Shown in pieces: positions 1 to 6,589 of a stretch of 15,705 bases of DNA. Below the pieces are notes generated by a model. The model searched no databases. It worked only from the letters and a program-made list of their open reading frames with translations, and was not told where the DNA came from. The DNA is from PWHG01 sp964406935. Its GTDB lineage: Bacteria > Patescibacteriota > Patescibacteriia > Patescibacteriales > UBA12465. The position numbers were made by a program, and so were the translations under genes. Location of the stretch: positions 1 to 15,705 of the forward strand of contig CAYOTM010000017.1 of NCBI GenBank assembly GCA_964406935.1, in the 5' to 3' direction. Within the stretch, counting starts at the first letter, position 1; each line of letters opens with the position of its first letter.

Positions 1-18
1 TTTACTTAATTATAAAAA

Positions 19-24
19 AGGAGG
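19..24 (+). promoter_or_regulatory. Strong Shine-Dalgarno site of the zinc mini-protein gene
   Basis: AGGAGG lies 5 nt before the ATG at 30 and fixes that start. It is the only strong, correctly spaced Shine-Dalgarno sequence at any gene start in the window. The other genes have A/T-rich sequence in this position. Confidence 0.85.
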
Positions 25-29
25 CTGAG

Positions 30-254
30 ATGTCTGATTACAAAATCATTGATACTATCCTGTGTCGCGCTTGTTGCGGACAAGGAGTAATTGAAGATTC
101 AGAAAATCAGGCCTCAACCCCGCAAAAATGTGATTTTTGTCGAGGAGCCGGCTATTTTCTGGTAGTTACTAATGGTAAGGGAATCAAAGAAATGATTACC
201 TTAACTCTCTATCAAGCAAGTCGTCATGACTTGGATACTAATCATTCTTCCTAA
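30..254 (+). CDS. Small CxxCxGxG zinc-binding protein, function unknown
   Basis: A 74-residue soluble protein with two DnaJ-type half-motifs: CRACCGQG (C12, C15) and CDFCRGAG (C34, C37). Four cysteines in this arrangement would bind one zinc ion, as in one half of the DnaJ cysteine-rich domain. There is no J-domain, signal peptide or membrane segment, and the C-terminal 30 residues have no motif I recognise. The start is fixed by AGGAGG 5 nt upstream. It appears to be a single-gene transcript, closed by a terminator at 291-317. It could be a small chaperone-like or nucleic-acid-binding adaptor, but nothing in the neighbourhood says which. The strong Shine-Dalgarno suggests high or separately controlled translation. 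It is likely a real gene; function is not assigned. Confidence 0.8.
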   Translation: MSDYKIIDTILCRACCGQGVIEDSENQASTPQKCDFCRGAGYFLVVTNGKGIKEMITLTLYQASRHDLDTNHSS

Positions 255-290
255 ACTTATTTATAAGTTTTTCCTCGCCACTCCCTGGAG

Positions 291-317
291 AAAGCTGAAC
301 AATCAGCTTTCTTTTTT
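291..317 (+). terminator. Rho-independent terminator after the zinc mini-protein
   Basis: An 8-bp perfect stem, AAAGCTGA (291-298) with TCAGCTTT (303-310), has a 4-nt loop and is followed by C and seven T. A weaker A/T hairpin (253-260 with 263-270) followed by a short T run precedes it and overlaps the stop region. Confidence 0.85.
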
Positions 318-340
318 TGGTGGTTATTTTTATAGATATT

Positions 341-349
341 TGCTATAAT
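341..349 (+). promoter_or_regulatory. Extended -10 promoter for the 393-1591 genes
   Basis: TGCTATAAT is a perfect extended -10. The expected -35 position (around 321-326) is poor. The predicted transcription start is about 356, giving a leader of about 37 nt before the ATG at 393. Confidence 0.65.
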
Positions 350-392
350 TTTATTAGCTTAAACTGCTTTTTAATAATTTATTTTTAAAAAT

Positions 393-626
393 ATGAAATT
401 TTTTCGCCATTATGTTTTTACTTGGTGGCAAGTAGCTTTATTAAAATTGAACATGGTTTTAATTGGTGGTATTATTGGTTCCTATTTTATTAATTTTTTC
501 CGCTTAAACCTATTGTGGTTAATTTTGATTATTATTCCAGTCAGTCTTTATTTATCGATTATCTCCTTTTCTAAGCATAAAGTCACTTTTAGAGATCGCC
601 TAAATAAACTATTTAATCGTCAATAA
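393..626 (+). CDS. Small two-helix membrane protein, hypothetical
   Basis: A 77-residue protein with two hydrophobic segments (about residues 14-34 and 38-60) and a basic C-terminal tail rich in K and R, so a small inner-membrane protein with a likely cytoplasmic tail. The N-terminal part (FTWWQVALLKLN) is aromatic and amphipathic. I do not recognise a named family. It lies 20 nt upstream of the next membrane protein and probably shares its transcript from the extended -10 at 341-349. The ATG at 393 has no Shine-Dalgarno. Codon use matches the neighbours, so it is probably a true gene. Confidence 0.7.
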   Translation: MKFFRHYVFTWWQVALLKLNMVLIGGIIGSYFINFFRLNLLWLILIIIPVSLYLSIISFSKHKVTFRDRLNKLFNRQ

Positions 627-646
627 AAATTAATTAATTTAATTTT

Positions 647-1591
647 ATGAACAATCATAATGCTAAATATGCTTTTTATTATTTATTATCTTTAGTATCT
701 TTAATTTTTACGGCGATTTCAGTCGCCCTCATTTCTTTTCAAATAATTAATCGCAATTTTGTAGACGACCTATACTCGGGGCCAGCTATTTATGATGGTC
801 AGCTGCGGTTTGCGATTTCCGCCCTGTTAATTGCCTCCCCAGTTTTATTATTAATGCTGCGCTTGATTAATCAGGGTTTAAAGAAAAAGGAGCTTGACCC
901 CAATTCTGGCTTAAGACGCTGGTTAACCTATTTTATTTTATTAGTTTCGGCAGTTATTATTCTGGGGTCTTTAATTGGGGTTATTAATCAATATTTATCC
1001 GGAGAAATGACGGTCCGGTTTATTTTACAAGCCCTAACGGTTTTAGTAATTGCCGCTTTAGTGTTTAGTTATTATCTTTACGACATTAAGCGTGACAATT
1101 TTATTACTAAAAATTGGCTAATGACCGCTTTTTTAGCTGGCACTTTAACTTTGCTAATCTTGTCTTTAGTGGCCGCTTTTTTAACAGTGGAATCGCCGCA
1201 AATGGCTCGTCAACGAAAAATTGATCAGCAAACCATGAGTAATATTTATCAACTAGAAAATGAAATTAATTCTTTTTATCAAGAAAATAAACGCCTGCCT
1301 GAATCACTAGAAGAATTAACCGCTACTAATCGCTTACGGTCTCCTTATAGTATTAGCCCCTTAATATTTGAGCAAATTGAATATCAAAAAATTTCTGATG
1401 AGCAATTTAATTTATGTGCTAATTTTGTCACCGATAGTCGCCTTGAGAAGCGAGATTATTATTTTGAAACTGGTCGAATGAATCAAGCTGGTTGGAATTG
1501 TTTTCCCGGAAATCTGTGGTTAGATGTTAAAGCACCAACAATTGAACTAGTCCCAACACCAATCATCACTTCGGAAACAGAAGTTGACTAA
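647..1591 (+). CDS. DUF5671-like membrane protein with soluble C-terminal domain
   Basis: A 314-residue protein. Five hydrophobic segments are visible at about 9-32, 54-74, 92-113, 124-146 and 156-180. They resemble the DUF5671 membrane domain common in Patescibacteria, including the SGLRRWLTYFILLVSA segment and the YYLYDIKRD end of helix 4. After helix 5 comes a soluble domain of about 130 residues. It begins with a QRKIDQQTMSNIYQLENEI helix and a stretch resembling the ends of pilin or GspG-like domains (YQENKRLPESLEEL), then two cysteines (C257, C285) that could form a disulfide if this part is outside the cell. The family assignment is from recognition of the pattern only. Its role is unknown; the pilin-like tail hints at surface or sensory work. 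It is likely cotranscribed with the 77-residue protein upstream. Confidence 0.7.
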   Translation: MNNHNAKYAFYYLLSLVSLIFTAISVALISFQIINRNFVDDLYSGPAIYDGQLRFAISALLIASPVLLLMLRLINQGLKKKELDPNSGLRRWLTYFILLVSAVIILGSLIGVINQYLSGEMTVRFILQALTVLVIAALVFSYYLYDIKRDNFITKNWLMTAFLAGTLTLLILSLVAAFLTVESPQMARQRKIDQQTMSNIYQLENEINSFYQENKRLPESLEELTATNRLRSPYSISPLIFEQIEYQKISDEQFNLCANFVTDSRLEKRDYYFETGRMNQAGWNCFPGNLWLDVKAPTIELVPTPIITSETEVD

Positions 1592-1611
1592 TTTTTTTAA
1601 TTTATTATTAT
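1584..1611 (+). promoter_or_regulatory. Possible ugd promoter overlapping the preceding stop codon
   Basis: TTGACT (1584-1589), a 16-bp spacer and TATTAT (1606-1611) make a plausible but unproven promoter. The predicted start is near 1618. If real, the hairpin at 1648-1664 would lie in the ugd leader. Confidence 0.35.
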
Positions 1612-1647
1612 AAAAACTTTTTAAATAATTATTTAATTAACTAATAT

Positions 1648-1666
1648 AACCGGCCCCACCGGTTTT
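1648..1666 (+). terminator. Intergenic hairpin with short T-run
   Basis: AACCGG (1648-1653) pairs with CCGGTT (1659-1664) around loop CCCCA. Only four T follow (1663-1666), two of them inside the stem, before A/T-mixed sequence. It is either a weak terminator for the gene ending at 1591 or, if transcription starts near 1618, an attenuator-like element in the ugd leader. Confidence 0.5.
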
Positions 1667-1693
1667 ATTAATTAATTTACTGAAATTAACTGT

Positions 1694-2995
1694 ATGAAAA
1701 TCTGTGTTTTAGGGAGCGGTTATGTTGGTTTAGTAACCGCTGTTTGTTTAGCTAAATTAGGGCACACGGTTGTCGGCCTAGATATTGATGCGGAAAAAAT
1801 TAACAAATTACAGCAGGGAATTTTGCCTATTTATGAACCGGGTTTAGAAGAATTACTGACAACTTATTTACAAGTAGGTAATTTAAGTTTTACTCAGGAT
1901 TTAGCCACTGCCCTAAAGGATTCCCAAGTCGTTTTTAATGCGGTTGGCACCCCACCTGATGATAATCGTCGAGCTGATTTAACCTATGTTGAGGCCGCCG
2001 CTCGTCAAGTAGCTGAACATTTAGATCATTATTTAGTATTTGTTAATAAATCAACTGTACCGATTGGCACGGCAGAGCGAGTACGCCAAATTATTCAAGA
2101 AAATTTAAGAGTGAAAACCGATTTTGCCGTCGCTTCTAACCCCGAATTTTTACGAGAAGGTTCAGCAATTGGTGATTTTCTTCAGCCTGATCGAATTGTG
2201 GTAGGAGTTGATTCGGAAATGGCGGCTGATTATTTACGTCAAGTTTATCAACCCTTAATTTCCGAGGGGAAAACTTTTATGTTGACCGATATTAAAAGCG
2301 CCGAGTTAATTAAATATGCCGCTAATTCTTTTTTAGCCACTAAAGTGGGCTTTATTAATGAAGTCGCTAATGTCTGTGATTCTTTAGGGGCTGATATTTC
2401 TCAAGTGGCTCGCGGAATTGGCTTGGATACTCGGATTAACCCCAAATTTTTAGAAGCTGGCCCTGGTTTCGGTGGTAGCTGTTTCCCCAAAGATGTTGAT
2501 GAATTTATTTATACCGCCAGTGATGCCGGGGTTGCTTTACAAATTTTACCAGCGGTAGTGTTAGCTAATAAGCAGCAACGTTTAGTGGTGATTAATAAAT
2601 TAAGCAAGCATCTAGGTAATCTTTCGGGAAAAACGATTGCTCTTTGGGGTTTAGCCTTTAAACCAAAGACTGATGATGTTCGCGAATCAGCTGCTTTAGA
2701 CATTATTAAGCAATTATACGCAGCCGGAGCAAACATTCAAGCCTATGACCCCTTAGCTAATAAAAATGCCCAAGTAGTCTTGGACAAGTTAAATAATATT
2801 AAATTTTTCAATGATAAGTTTTTAGCCTTGAAAGAGGCGGATGCCTTACTTCTAATGACTCACTGGGAAGAGTTTGGTGCAGTTAAGGCGGCAGAAATTG
2901 CCCCTCACTTGAAAATTATTGTTGATGCCCGTAATTTGTGGTCGCGGTCTGATTTTGAGTCTCTAGGGCTAATTTATGAGGGAATTGGCCGTTAA
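1694..2995 (+). CDS. ugd: UDP-glucose 6-dehydrogenase
   Basis: A 433-residue cytoplasmic enzyme of full family length that oxidises UDP-glucose to UDP-glucuronate with two NAD+. The Rossmann GxGxxG is at the extreme N-terminus (VLGSGYVG), followed by the acidic residue in GLDIDAEK. The family signature VGTPPDDNRRADLTYVE comes next, then NKSTVPIGT and SNPEFLREGSAIGDFL. The catalytic cysteine is C263 in GPGFGGSCFPKD, and the C-terminal UDP-binding domain has WGLAFKPKTDDVRES. All expected catalytic elements are present. UDP-glucuronate would feed surface polysaccharide or lipid glycosylation, but no glycosyltransferases lie nearby to confirm this. A close relative acting on another UDP-sugar (for example UDP-ManNAc) is possible but less likely. 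The start at 1694 places the Rossmann strand at residue 2 and has no Shine-Dalgarno. A hairpin terminator follows. Confidence 0.93.
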   Translation: MKICVLGSGYVGLVTAVCLAKLGHTVVGLDIDAEKINKLQQGILPIYEPGLEELLTTYLQVGNLSFTQDLATALKDSQVVFNAVGTPPDDNRRADLTYVEAAARQVAEHLDHYLVFVNKSTVPIGTAERVRQIIQENLRVKTDFAVASNPEFLREGSAIGDFLQPDRIVVGVDSEMAADYLRQVYQPLISEGKTFMLTDIKSAELIKYAANSFLATKVGFINEVANVCDSLGADISQVARGIGLDTRINPKFLEAGPGFGGSCFPKDVDEFIYTASDAGVALQILPAVVLANKQQRLVVINKLSKHLGNLSGKTIALWGLAFKPKTDDVRESAALDIIKQLYAAGANIQAYDPLANKNAQVVLDKLNNIKFFNDKFLALKEADALLLMTHWEEFGAVKAAEIAPHLKIIVDARNLWSRSDFESLGLIYEGIGR

Positions 2996-3039
2996 TTTTG
3001 AAGATTATAAATTTTTTCACCATTTTTATATTATATTAT

Positions 3040-3076
3040 AAAATCCTTATTTTCTTTAATAAAATAAGGATTTTTT
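3040..3076 (+). terminator. Terminator between ugd and the convergent peptidase gene
   Basis: A 14-bp perfect stem (3040-3053 with 3061-3074, core AATCCTTATT) has a 7-nt loop and six T at 3071-3076. The A-rich 5' arm gives only four U on the minus strand, so minus-strand termination for the gene ending at 3104 is possible but weaker. Confidence 0.85.
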
Positions 3077-3103
3077 ATTAGTTTATCCGTAGTTTTAAGT
3101 CTC

Positions 3104-4000
3104 TTATTTTTCAATTACAATAATATTTTTTTCTATTCCTTTGATTTCTTTTTTATAGCCACTCGGGTAATCACGAATAGCTGATAGAAAATTTTTAGCG
3201 GGGTAGGCCCAAGCTTCACCTTGGCGGGTTCCGGGGTCATTAGTAATAAATTCCTGGGTATCAAAATTATAACCACGAATAACTAACATGTGCCGATCTG
3301 GTCCGGGTGGGGTAAAAAAGGGGTTACCCAAGGCTTGACCATTCATCGGGGCAATAATTAAGCGTCCGCTGGCTAAAATATCAATTAATTCCTGAGCCTC
3401 AGTAATGGTTTGTAGGGACACTGCTTGATAATTAAAGTAGTCTTTAAAAATCCAGTCGATGGTATCCTGAGCCGAACTGTCACGATATTCTTGATAATTT
3501 TCTAAGAGGTGCGCCGAAATATCCTCAATTAAATTAGTCGCTTCAGTGAGTGATAAACTTTCTTCTTGAACCCATTTTATCGCCATAATTGCCGAAGCCT
3601 CTTCGCAAGCATCTTGAAAACGAGAATCTGACCACTGGCCGCTTGGAGCTTGAGCCGTGAAGGGAACAGTTAATAGAATTAAATTGTTATCAATTGACTG
3701 GCTGTTATTTAGGGGAATATCTGACTGCCAATCAGTTGTTGGTAAATTTTCTTGGTTACTGGTGTCTGCCGCTTGATTATCAGTAGCTGGCTCATTAATT
3801 AATGGCGATTCCTCTGAATCAAGATATTCAGTAGAAACATCAAATGTCTCAGTTAAGTCTACTTCCTTAGTAATTATTTCAGAAACAATGAGGCCATCGC
3901 TGGCCGGTTTATGAATAATATTTTTTGGCCAAAATAAAATTATCAGGACTAAAATTCCAGTAATTATCAAAATTAAGAGCTTGATTTTTGTCATTTTCAT
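3104..4000 (-). CDS. Membrane-anchored C39-like cysteine peptidase domain protein
   Basis: A 298-residue protein. Residues 6-24 form a single N-terminal hydrophobic anchor, followed by about 80 acidic, S/T/N-rich linker residues. The C-terminal papain-like domain of the C39_2 type spans about 105-285. Expected catalytic positions are visible: C132 in QDACEEAS, H237 in PDRHMLVIRGY and D255 in TNDPGTRQG. A Gln at 118 or 122, just before the cysteine helix, may form the oxyanion hole. The domain would face outside the cell. Family members are often exported peptidases, and unlike true C39 bacteriocin-processing domains there is no ABC transporter attached or nearby, so the substrate is unknown. 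It is transcribed divergently from the dehydrogenase at 4095, from an extended -10 only 14 nt before its ATG, so the leader would be very short. It is convergent with ugd. Confidence 0.8.
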   Translation of the reverse strand: MKMTKIKLLILIITGILVLIILFWPKNIIHKPASDGLIVSEIITKEVDLTETFDVSTEYLDSEESPLINEPATDNQAADTSNQENLPTTDWQSDIPLNNSQSIDNNLILLTVPFTAQAPSGQWSDSRFQDACEEASAIMAIKWVQEESLSLTEATNLIEDISAHLLENYQEYRDSSAQDTIDWIFKDYFNYQAVSLQTITEAQELIDILASGRLIIAPMNGQALGNPFFTPPGPDRHMLVIRGYNFDTQEFITNDPGTRQGEAWAYPAKNFLSAIRDYPSGYKKEIKGIEKNIIVIEK

Positions 4001-4014
4001 AAGTTTCTAAAATT

Positions 4015-4023
4015 ATTATACCA
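4015..4023 (-). promoter_or_regulatory. Extended -10 promoter of the C39-like peptidase gene
   Basis: Read on the minus strand, this is TGGTATAAT, with a perfect TATAAT. There is no good -35 at the expected distance. The predicted start, near 4008, leaves a leader of about 8 nt. Confidence 0.65.
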
Positions 4024-4064
4024 TATTAGTCGGAAAATAATAATTTCTCCTTTTATTAAAAATT

Positions 4065-4073
4065 TGCTAAAAT
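4065..4073 (+). promoter_or_regulatory. Extended -10 promoter of the 4095-6500 operon
   Basis: TGCTAAAAT is an extended -10 with one mismatch in the hexamer. The predicted start is near 4080, about 15 nt before the ATG at 4095. It is divergent from the promoter at 4015-4023. Confidence 0.6.
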
Positions 4074-4094
4074 AAGAAAGTAATTTCTTAAACT

Positions 4095-5069
4095 ATGAAA
4101 AAAAATAAGCAATATTCAAATATTTGTTTCTTAGAGGTTTCCCCCGAGGATTATTCAGTAGTTAAAAAAACCTTTCCCGGAGCGAAAATTTTTAAAAGCG
4201 CCTTGCCGGCTCCCGAGATTATTAAACAAGCCGCTGAAATTGAAGTTTTATGTATTTTTACCCACAGCAAAGTGTCGGCTGAGGTCTTAAAATATTTCCC
4301 TAAATTAAAATTAATTGTTACTCGTAGTGTTGGTTATGATCATGTTAATTTACGGGCCGTTAAGGAGCGGGGAATTATTGTTTGCAATGTACCTGATTAT
4401 GGCTCACATGTAATTTCTGAGTTTGTCTTTGCCCTACTATTATCTGGCCTTCGTCATATTGGAGCCGGGGATACTCGGGTAGAAACTGCCAAGGCCTTTT
4501 CTTTTCAGGGCTTGCGAGGCATCGCTTTAAAAGGGAAAACTCTCGGAATTATTGGGACGGGTAAAATTGGAATTAATGTTGCTCGAATTGCTAGTCTCGG
4601 ATTTTTAATGAAAGTTTTAGCTTACGATCCTCACCCTAATCCTGATTTAGCTGAGGCTAATCATTTTAAATATGTTCGCCTAAATACTTTACTTAAAAAT
4701 TCTGATATTATTAGCCTACATTGTCCTTTGCTCGAGTCAACCAAATATTTAATTAATCGTCAAAGCATTGCCTTAATGAAATCAGGAGTAATTATTGTTA
4801 ATACTTCTCGGGGGGCCTTAATTAATTCTGAAGATTTAACTAAAGCGGTTATTCAGAAAAAAATTGCCTATGCTTTTTTAGATGTCCTAGAGCATGAAGA
4901 CAATTTAAAAGTTGATCGAGAGTTAATCAAACTTGATAATGTGATTGTTACTCCACATATTGCTTTTTATGCTGATGATTCCTTAGATAAAATGTATCAA
5001 TTATCTTTTAAAACAATCAAAGCTTATCTTCGGAAACAAGCTATTCCCGGAGAAGTAGCTGGTTACTAA
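4095..5069 (+). CDS. NAD-dependent D-2-hydroxyacid dehydrogenase (D-lactate dehydrogenase-like)
   Basis: A 324-residue cytoplasmic oxidoreductase of usual family length that interconverts a 2-keto acid and a D-2-hydroxy acid with NAD(H). The N-terminal substrate domain includes TRSVGYDHVNLRAVKERGI. The central NAD-binding domain has GTGKIG at 154-159 and an acidic residue in AYDPHPNPD that favours NAD over NADP. The catalytic triad is visible: R239 in NTSRGAL, E268 in LDVLEHED and H288 in TPHIAFY. The VLEHED stretch resembles the D-lactate dehydrogenase branch, so pyruvate reduction to D-lactate in fermentation is the best guess. Glyoxylate or hydroxypyruvate reductase is the alternative. It is the first gene of a tight run: the next start is 12 nt after its stop codon. 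The start has no Shine-Dalgarno. Confidence 0.85.
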   Translation: MKKNKQYSNICFLEVSPEDYSVVKKTFPGAKIFKSALPAPEIIKQAAEIEVLCIFTHSKVSAEVLKYFPKLKLIVTRSVGYDHVNLRAVKERGIIVCNVPDYGSHVISEFVFALLLSGLRHIGAGDTRVETAKAFSFQGLRGIALKGKTLGIIGTGKIGINVARIASLGFLMKVLAYDPHPNPDLAEANHFKYVRLNTLLKNSDIISLHCPLLESTKYLINRQSIALMKSGVIIVNTSRGALINSEDLTKAVIQKKIAYAFLDVLEHEDNLKVDRELIKLDNVIVTPHIAFYADDSLDKMYQLSFKTIKAYLRKQAIPGEVAGY

Positions 5070-5080
5070 CCTATAAAAAT

Positions 5081-5314
5081 ATGACTATTACAGAGTTTTT
5101 TACAAGTAATCCAGAAATTATTTTAATTATAATTATCTGGTCTTTAATTTGGAAGGGTTTATCTCTTTATAAAGCAGCCAGACGTGAGGAAAAATGGTGG
5201 TTCGTCGCCTTATTAGTTATTAATACCCTTGGTTTTTTAGAAATTTTATACCTGTTTGTTTTTAGTAGAAATAGAAAAATTAAACAAACAGAAGACAAGC
5301 CAAGTGATCAATAA
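5081..5314 (+). CDS. DUF5652-like small membrane protein
   Basis: A 77-residue protein with two hydrophobic helices (about 12-28 and 40-61), separated by the basic-acidic segment YKAARREEKWWFVALLVINT, and a charged C-terminal tail. The pattern GLSLYKAARREEKWWF followed by an N-TLGFLEI-YLF helix matches what I recall of DUF5652, a small family frequent in Patescibacteria. Function unknown. It is translationally close to both neighbours: 11 nt after the dehydrogenase gene and 15 nt before the 52-residue gene, so very probably in one operon. Confidence 0.75.
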   Translation: MTITEFFTSNPEIILIIIIWSLIWKGLSLYKAARREEKWWFVALLVINTLGFLEILYLFVFSRNRKIKQTEDKPSDQ

Positions 5315-5329
5315 AAATTTACATTAATT

Positions 5330-5488
5330 ATGATTAATCGACGAAAAAATTGGCAATTAGGTTTTTTTGGTTTTTTAGGCCTTCAAGGAATTATGGCTAT
5401 TATTAATAAAGATTATCCCCAAACAGTTTGGCTTGTTTGGTTTATTTGGTTTTTATATTTTATTCCAGAAAAATATGAAAAAAAATAA
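5330..5488 (+). CDS. 52-residue membrane protein, DUF3796-like
   Basis: An ATG at 5330 opens a 52-codon frame with stop TAA at 5486-5488. It encodes MINRRKNWQLGFFGFLGLQG, then a short loop, then a Trp/Phe-rich helix (about residues 33-45) and the tail PEKYEKK. The repeated GFFGFLGLQG pattern recalls the N-terminus of DUF3796 proteins, though this one is shorter. The frame lies 15 nt after the DUF5652 gene and overlaps the L,D-transpeptidase start by 14 nt, which suggests translational coupling in the operon. Support for coding is the spacing, the basic N-terminus and the membrane-like composition; length alone would not prove it. The first seven or so residues are positively charged, so the N-terminus is probably cytoplasmic. 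Confidence 0.6.
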   Translation: MINRRKNWQLGFFGFLGLQGIMAIINKDYPQTVWLVWFIWFLYFIPEKYEKK

Positions 5489-6500
5489 GTTATTTTTTTA
5501 TTTATTTATTACTCCACTAATAATTGTATTAATTAGTTTTTTTTATTTTCCTAAAAAAGCAATCGCCTCAGATTTACCTTTTAAATTGCGTGGTCAGTTT
5601 TTATTGCAAGTTGAGGATAAAGGGCAAGCCTGGTATGTTGATACGTTAAATGGGGCACGTTACTTTATTTCTAGCCCAGAGTTTAGCAATCAATTTTTAC
5701 AACAATTTGGTTTAGGGGTAAAAAATAGCGATTTAGCTAAAATTCCTATCGCAGTTGATGCCCGACTAATTACTCAAGATAGTGATGGTGATGGTCTAGA
5801 TAATCGTTTAGAAATTGCCCTTGGCACTGATCCTTTTATAGCTGATAGTGATGGTGATTCCCATCCCGATGGCTTAGAGTTGACTCACCACTTTAATCCT
5901 TTAGGGCCTGGTCGTTTAGAACTTGATTTAGATTTTGCCAAAAGATTAAGAGGAAGAATCTTATTGCAAGTTGAGAGTAAAGGTGAAGCCTGGTATGTTG
6001 ATCCAGTAAATTATCAGCGATATTACATTCCTGATGGACAAGCTTTATTTAAAATTATTACTATTTTAGGACAAGGAATTAGTGATAACAATTTAGATTT
6101 AATTGCTAATGGCAGTTTACTAACTGGCCCCGGGAGAAAAAGTATTAAAATTGATGTTAGCTCGTCCCAACGCTTATTTTATTATTTAGACGATGTTTTA
6201 CTGGGATCTTTTTCGATTTCCGCAGGTAAAATTATCACCCCCACCCCTAAAGGAGAATTCAAAATTATCAATAAACACTTGAAAGCCTGGTCACCCTTTG
6301 GTTTATGGATGCCTTATTGGCTGGGCTTAGGGACTGGTCGTTTTGGTATTCACGAATTACCAATTTGGCCTAGTGGCTATCGCGAAGGAACCGATCATTT
6401 AGGAGTGGCTGTTTCTCATGGTTGTATTCGTTTAGGTATTGGCCCTGCTCAATATATTTATAATTGGGTCAATATTGGAACGCCAGTGACTATTTACTAA
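5475..6500 (+). CDS. Secreted L,D-transpeptidase (YkuD) with calcium-type repeats
   Basis: A 341-residue exported protein. The signal peptide is residues 1-32 (MKKNK, hydrophobic core, AIAS). Two copies of a module of about 50 residues follow (38-90 and 158-212), each containing LRG-x2-LLQVE-x-KG-x-AWYVD. Between them are two aspartate-rich DSDGDG-type repeats (102-140) like thrombospondin type 3 or dockerin calcium loops. The C-terminal YkuD domain (about 222-341) has H293 and the catalytic C317 in SHGCIRLG. YkuD enzymes form 3-3 cross-links in peptidoglycan or attach proteins to it, with the cysteine as nucleophile; the N-terminal modules may bind the wall. The ATG at 5475 starts a classical signal peptide, so the in-frame TTG upstream at 5433 is not the start. 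It is the last gene of the operon, followed by a terminator. Confidence 0.88.
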   Translation: MKKNKLFFYLFITPLIIVLISFFYFPKKAIASDLPFKLRGQFLLQVEDKGQAWYVDTLNGARYFISSPEFSNQFLQQFGLGVKNSDLAKIPIAVDARLITQDSDGDGLDNRLEIALGTDPFIADSDGDSHPDGLELTHHFNPLGPGRLELDLDFAKRLRGRILLQVESKGEAWYVDPVNYQRYYIPDGQALFKIITILGQGISDNNLDLIANGSLLTGPGRKSIKIDVSSSQRLFYYLDDVLLGSFSISAGKIITPTPKGEFKIINKHLKAWSPFGLWMPYWLGLGTGRFGIHELPIWPSGYREGTDHLGVAVSHGCIRLGIGPAQYIYNWVNIGTPVTIY

Positions 6501-6534
6501 CAACTAAAAAGGATAAATTAATTGTCTTATATTT

Positions 6535-6560
6535 AAAAACAGCTGTCTGGCAGCTGTTTT
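6535..6560. terminator. Bidirectional terminator between convergent genes
   Basis: AAAACAGCTG (6536-6545) pairs with CAGCTGTTTT (6551-6560) around loop TCTGG. The 3' T run serves the plus-strand transpeptidase gene. The 5' A run (6535-6539) gives five U on the minus strand for the transporter gene ending at 6590. Confidence 0.8.
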
Positions 6561-6589
6561 AATATTAGGACCTCGTTTTTTTTAAAAGA

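Noticed and set aside
5433..5474. Longer start (TTG at 5433) for the L,D-transpeptidase
   Set aside because: The ATG at 5475 gives a clean signal peptide; the extension would overlap almost the whole second half of the upstream small gene.
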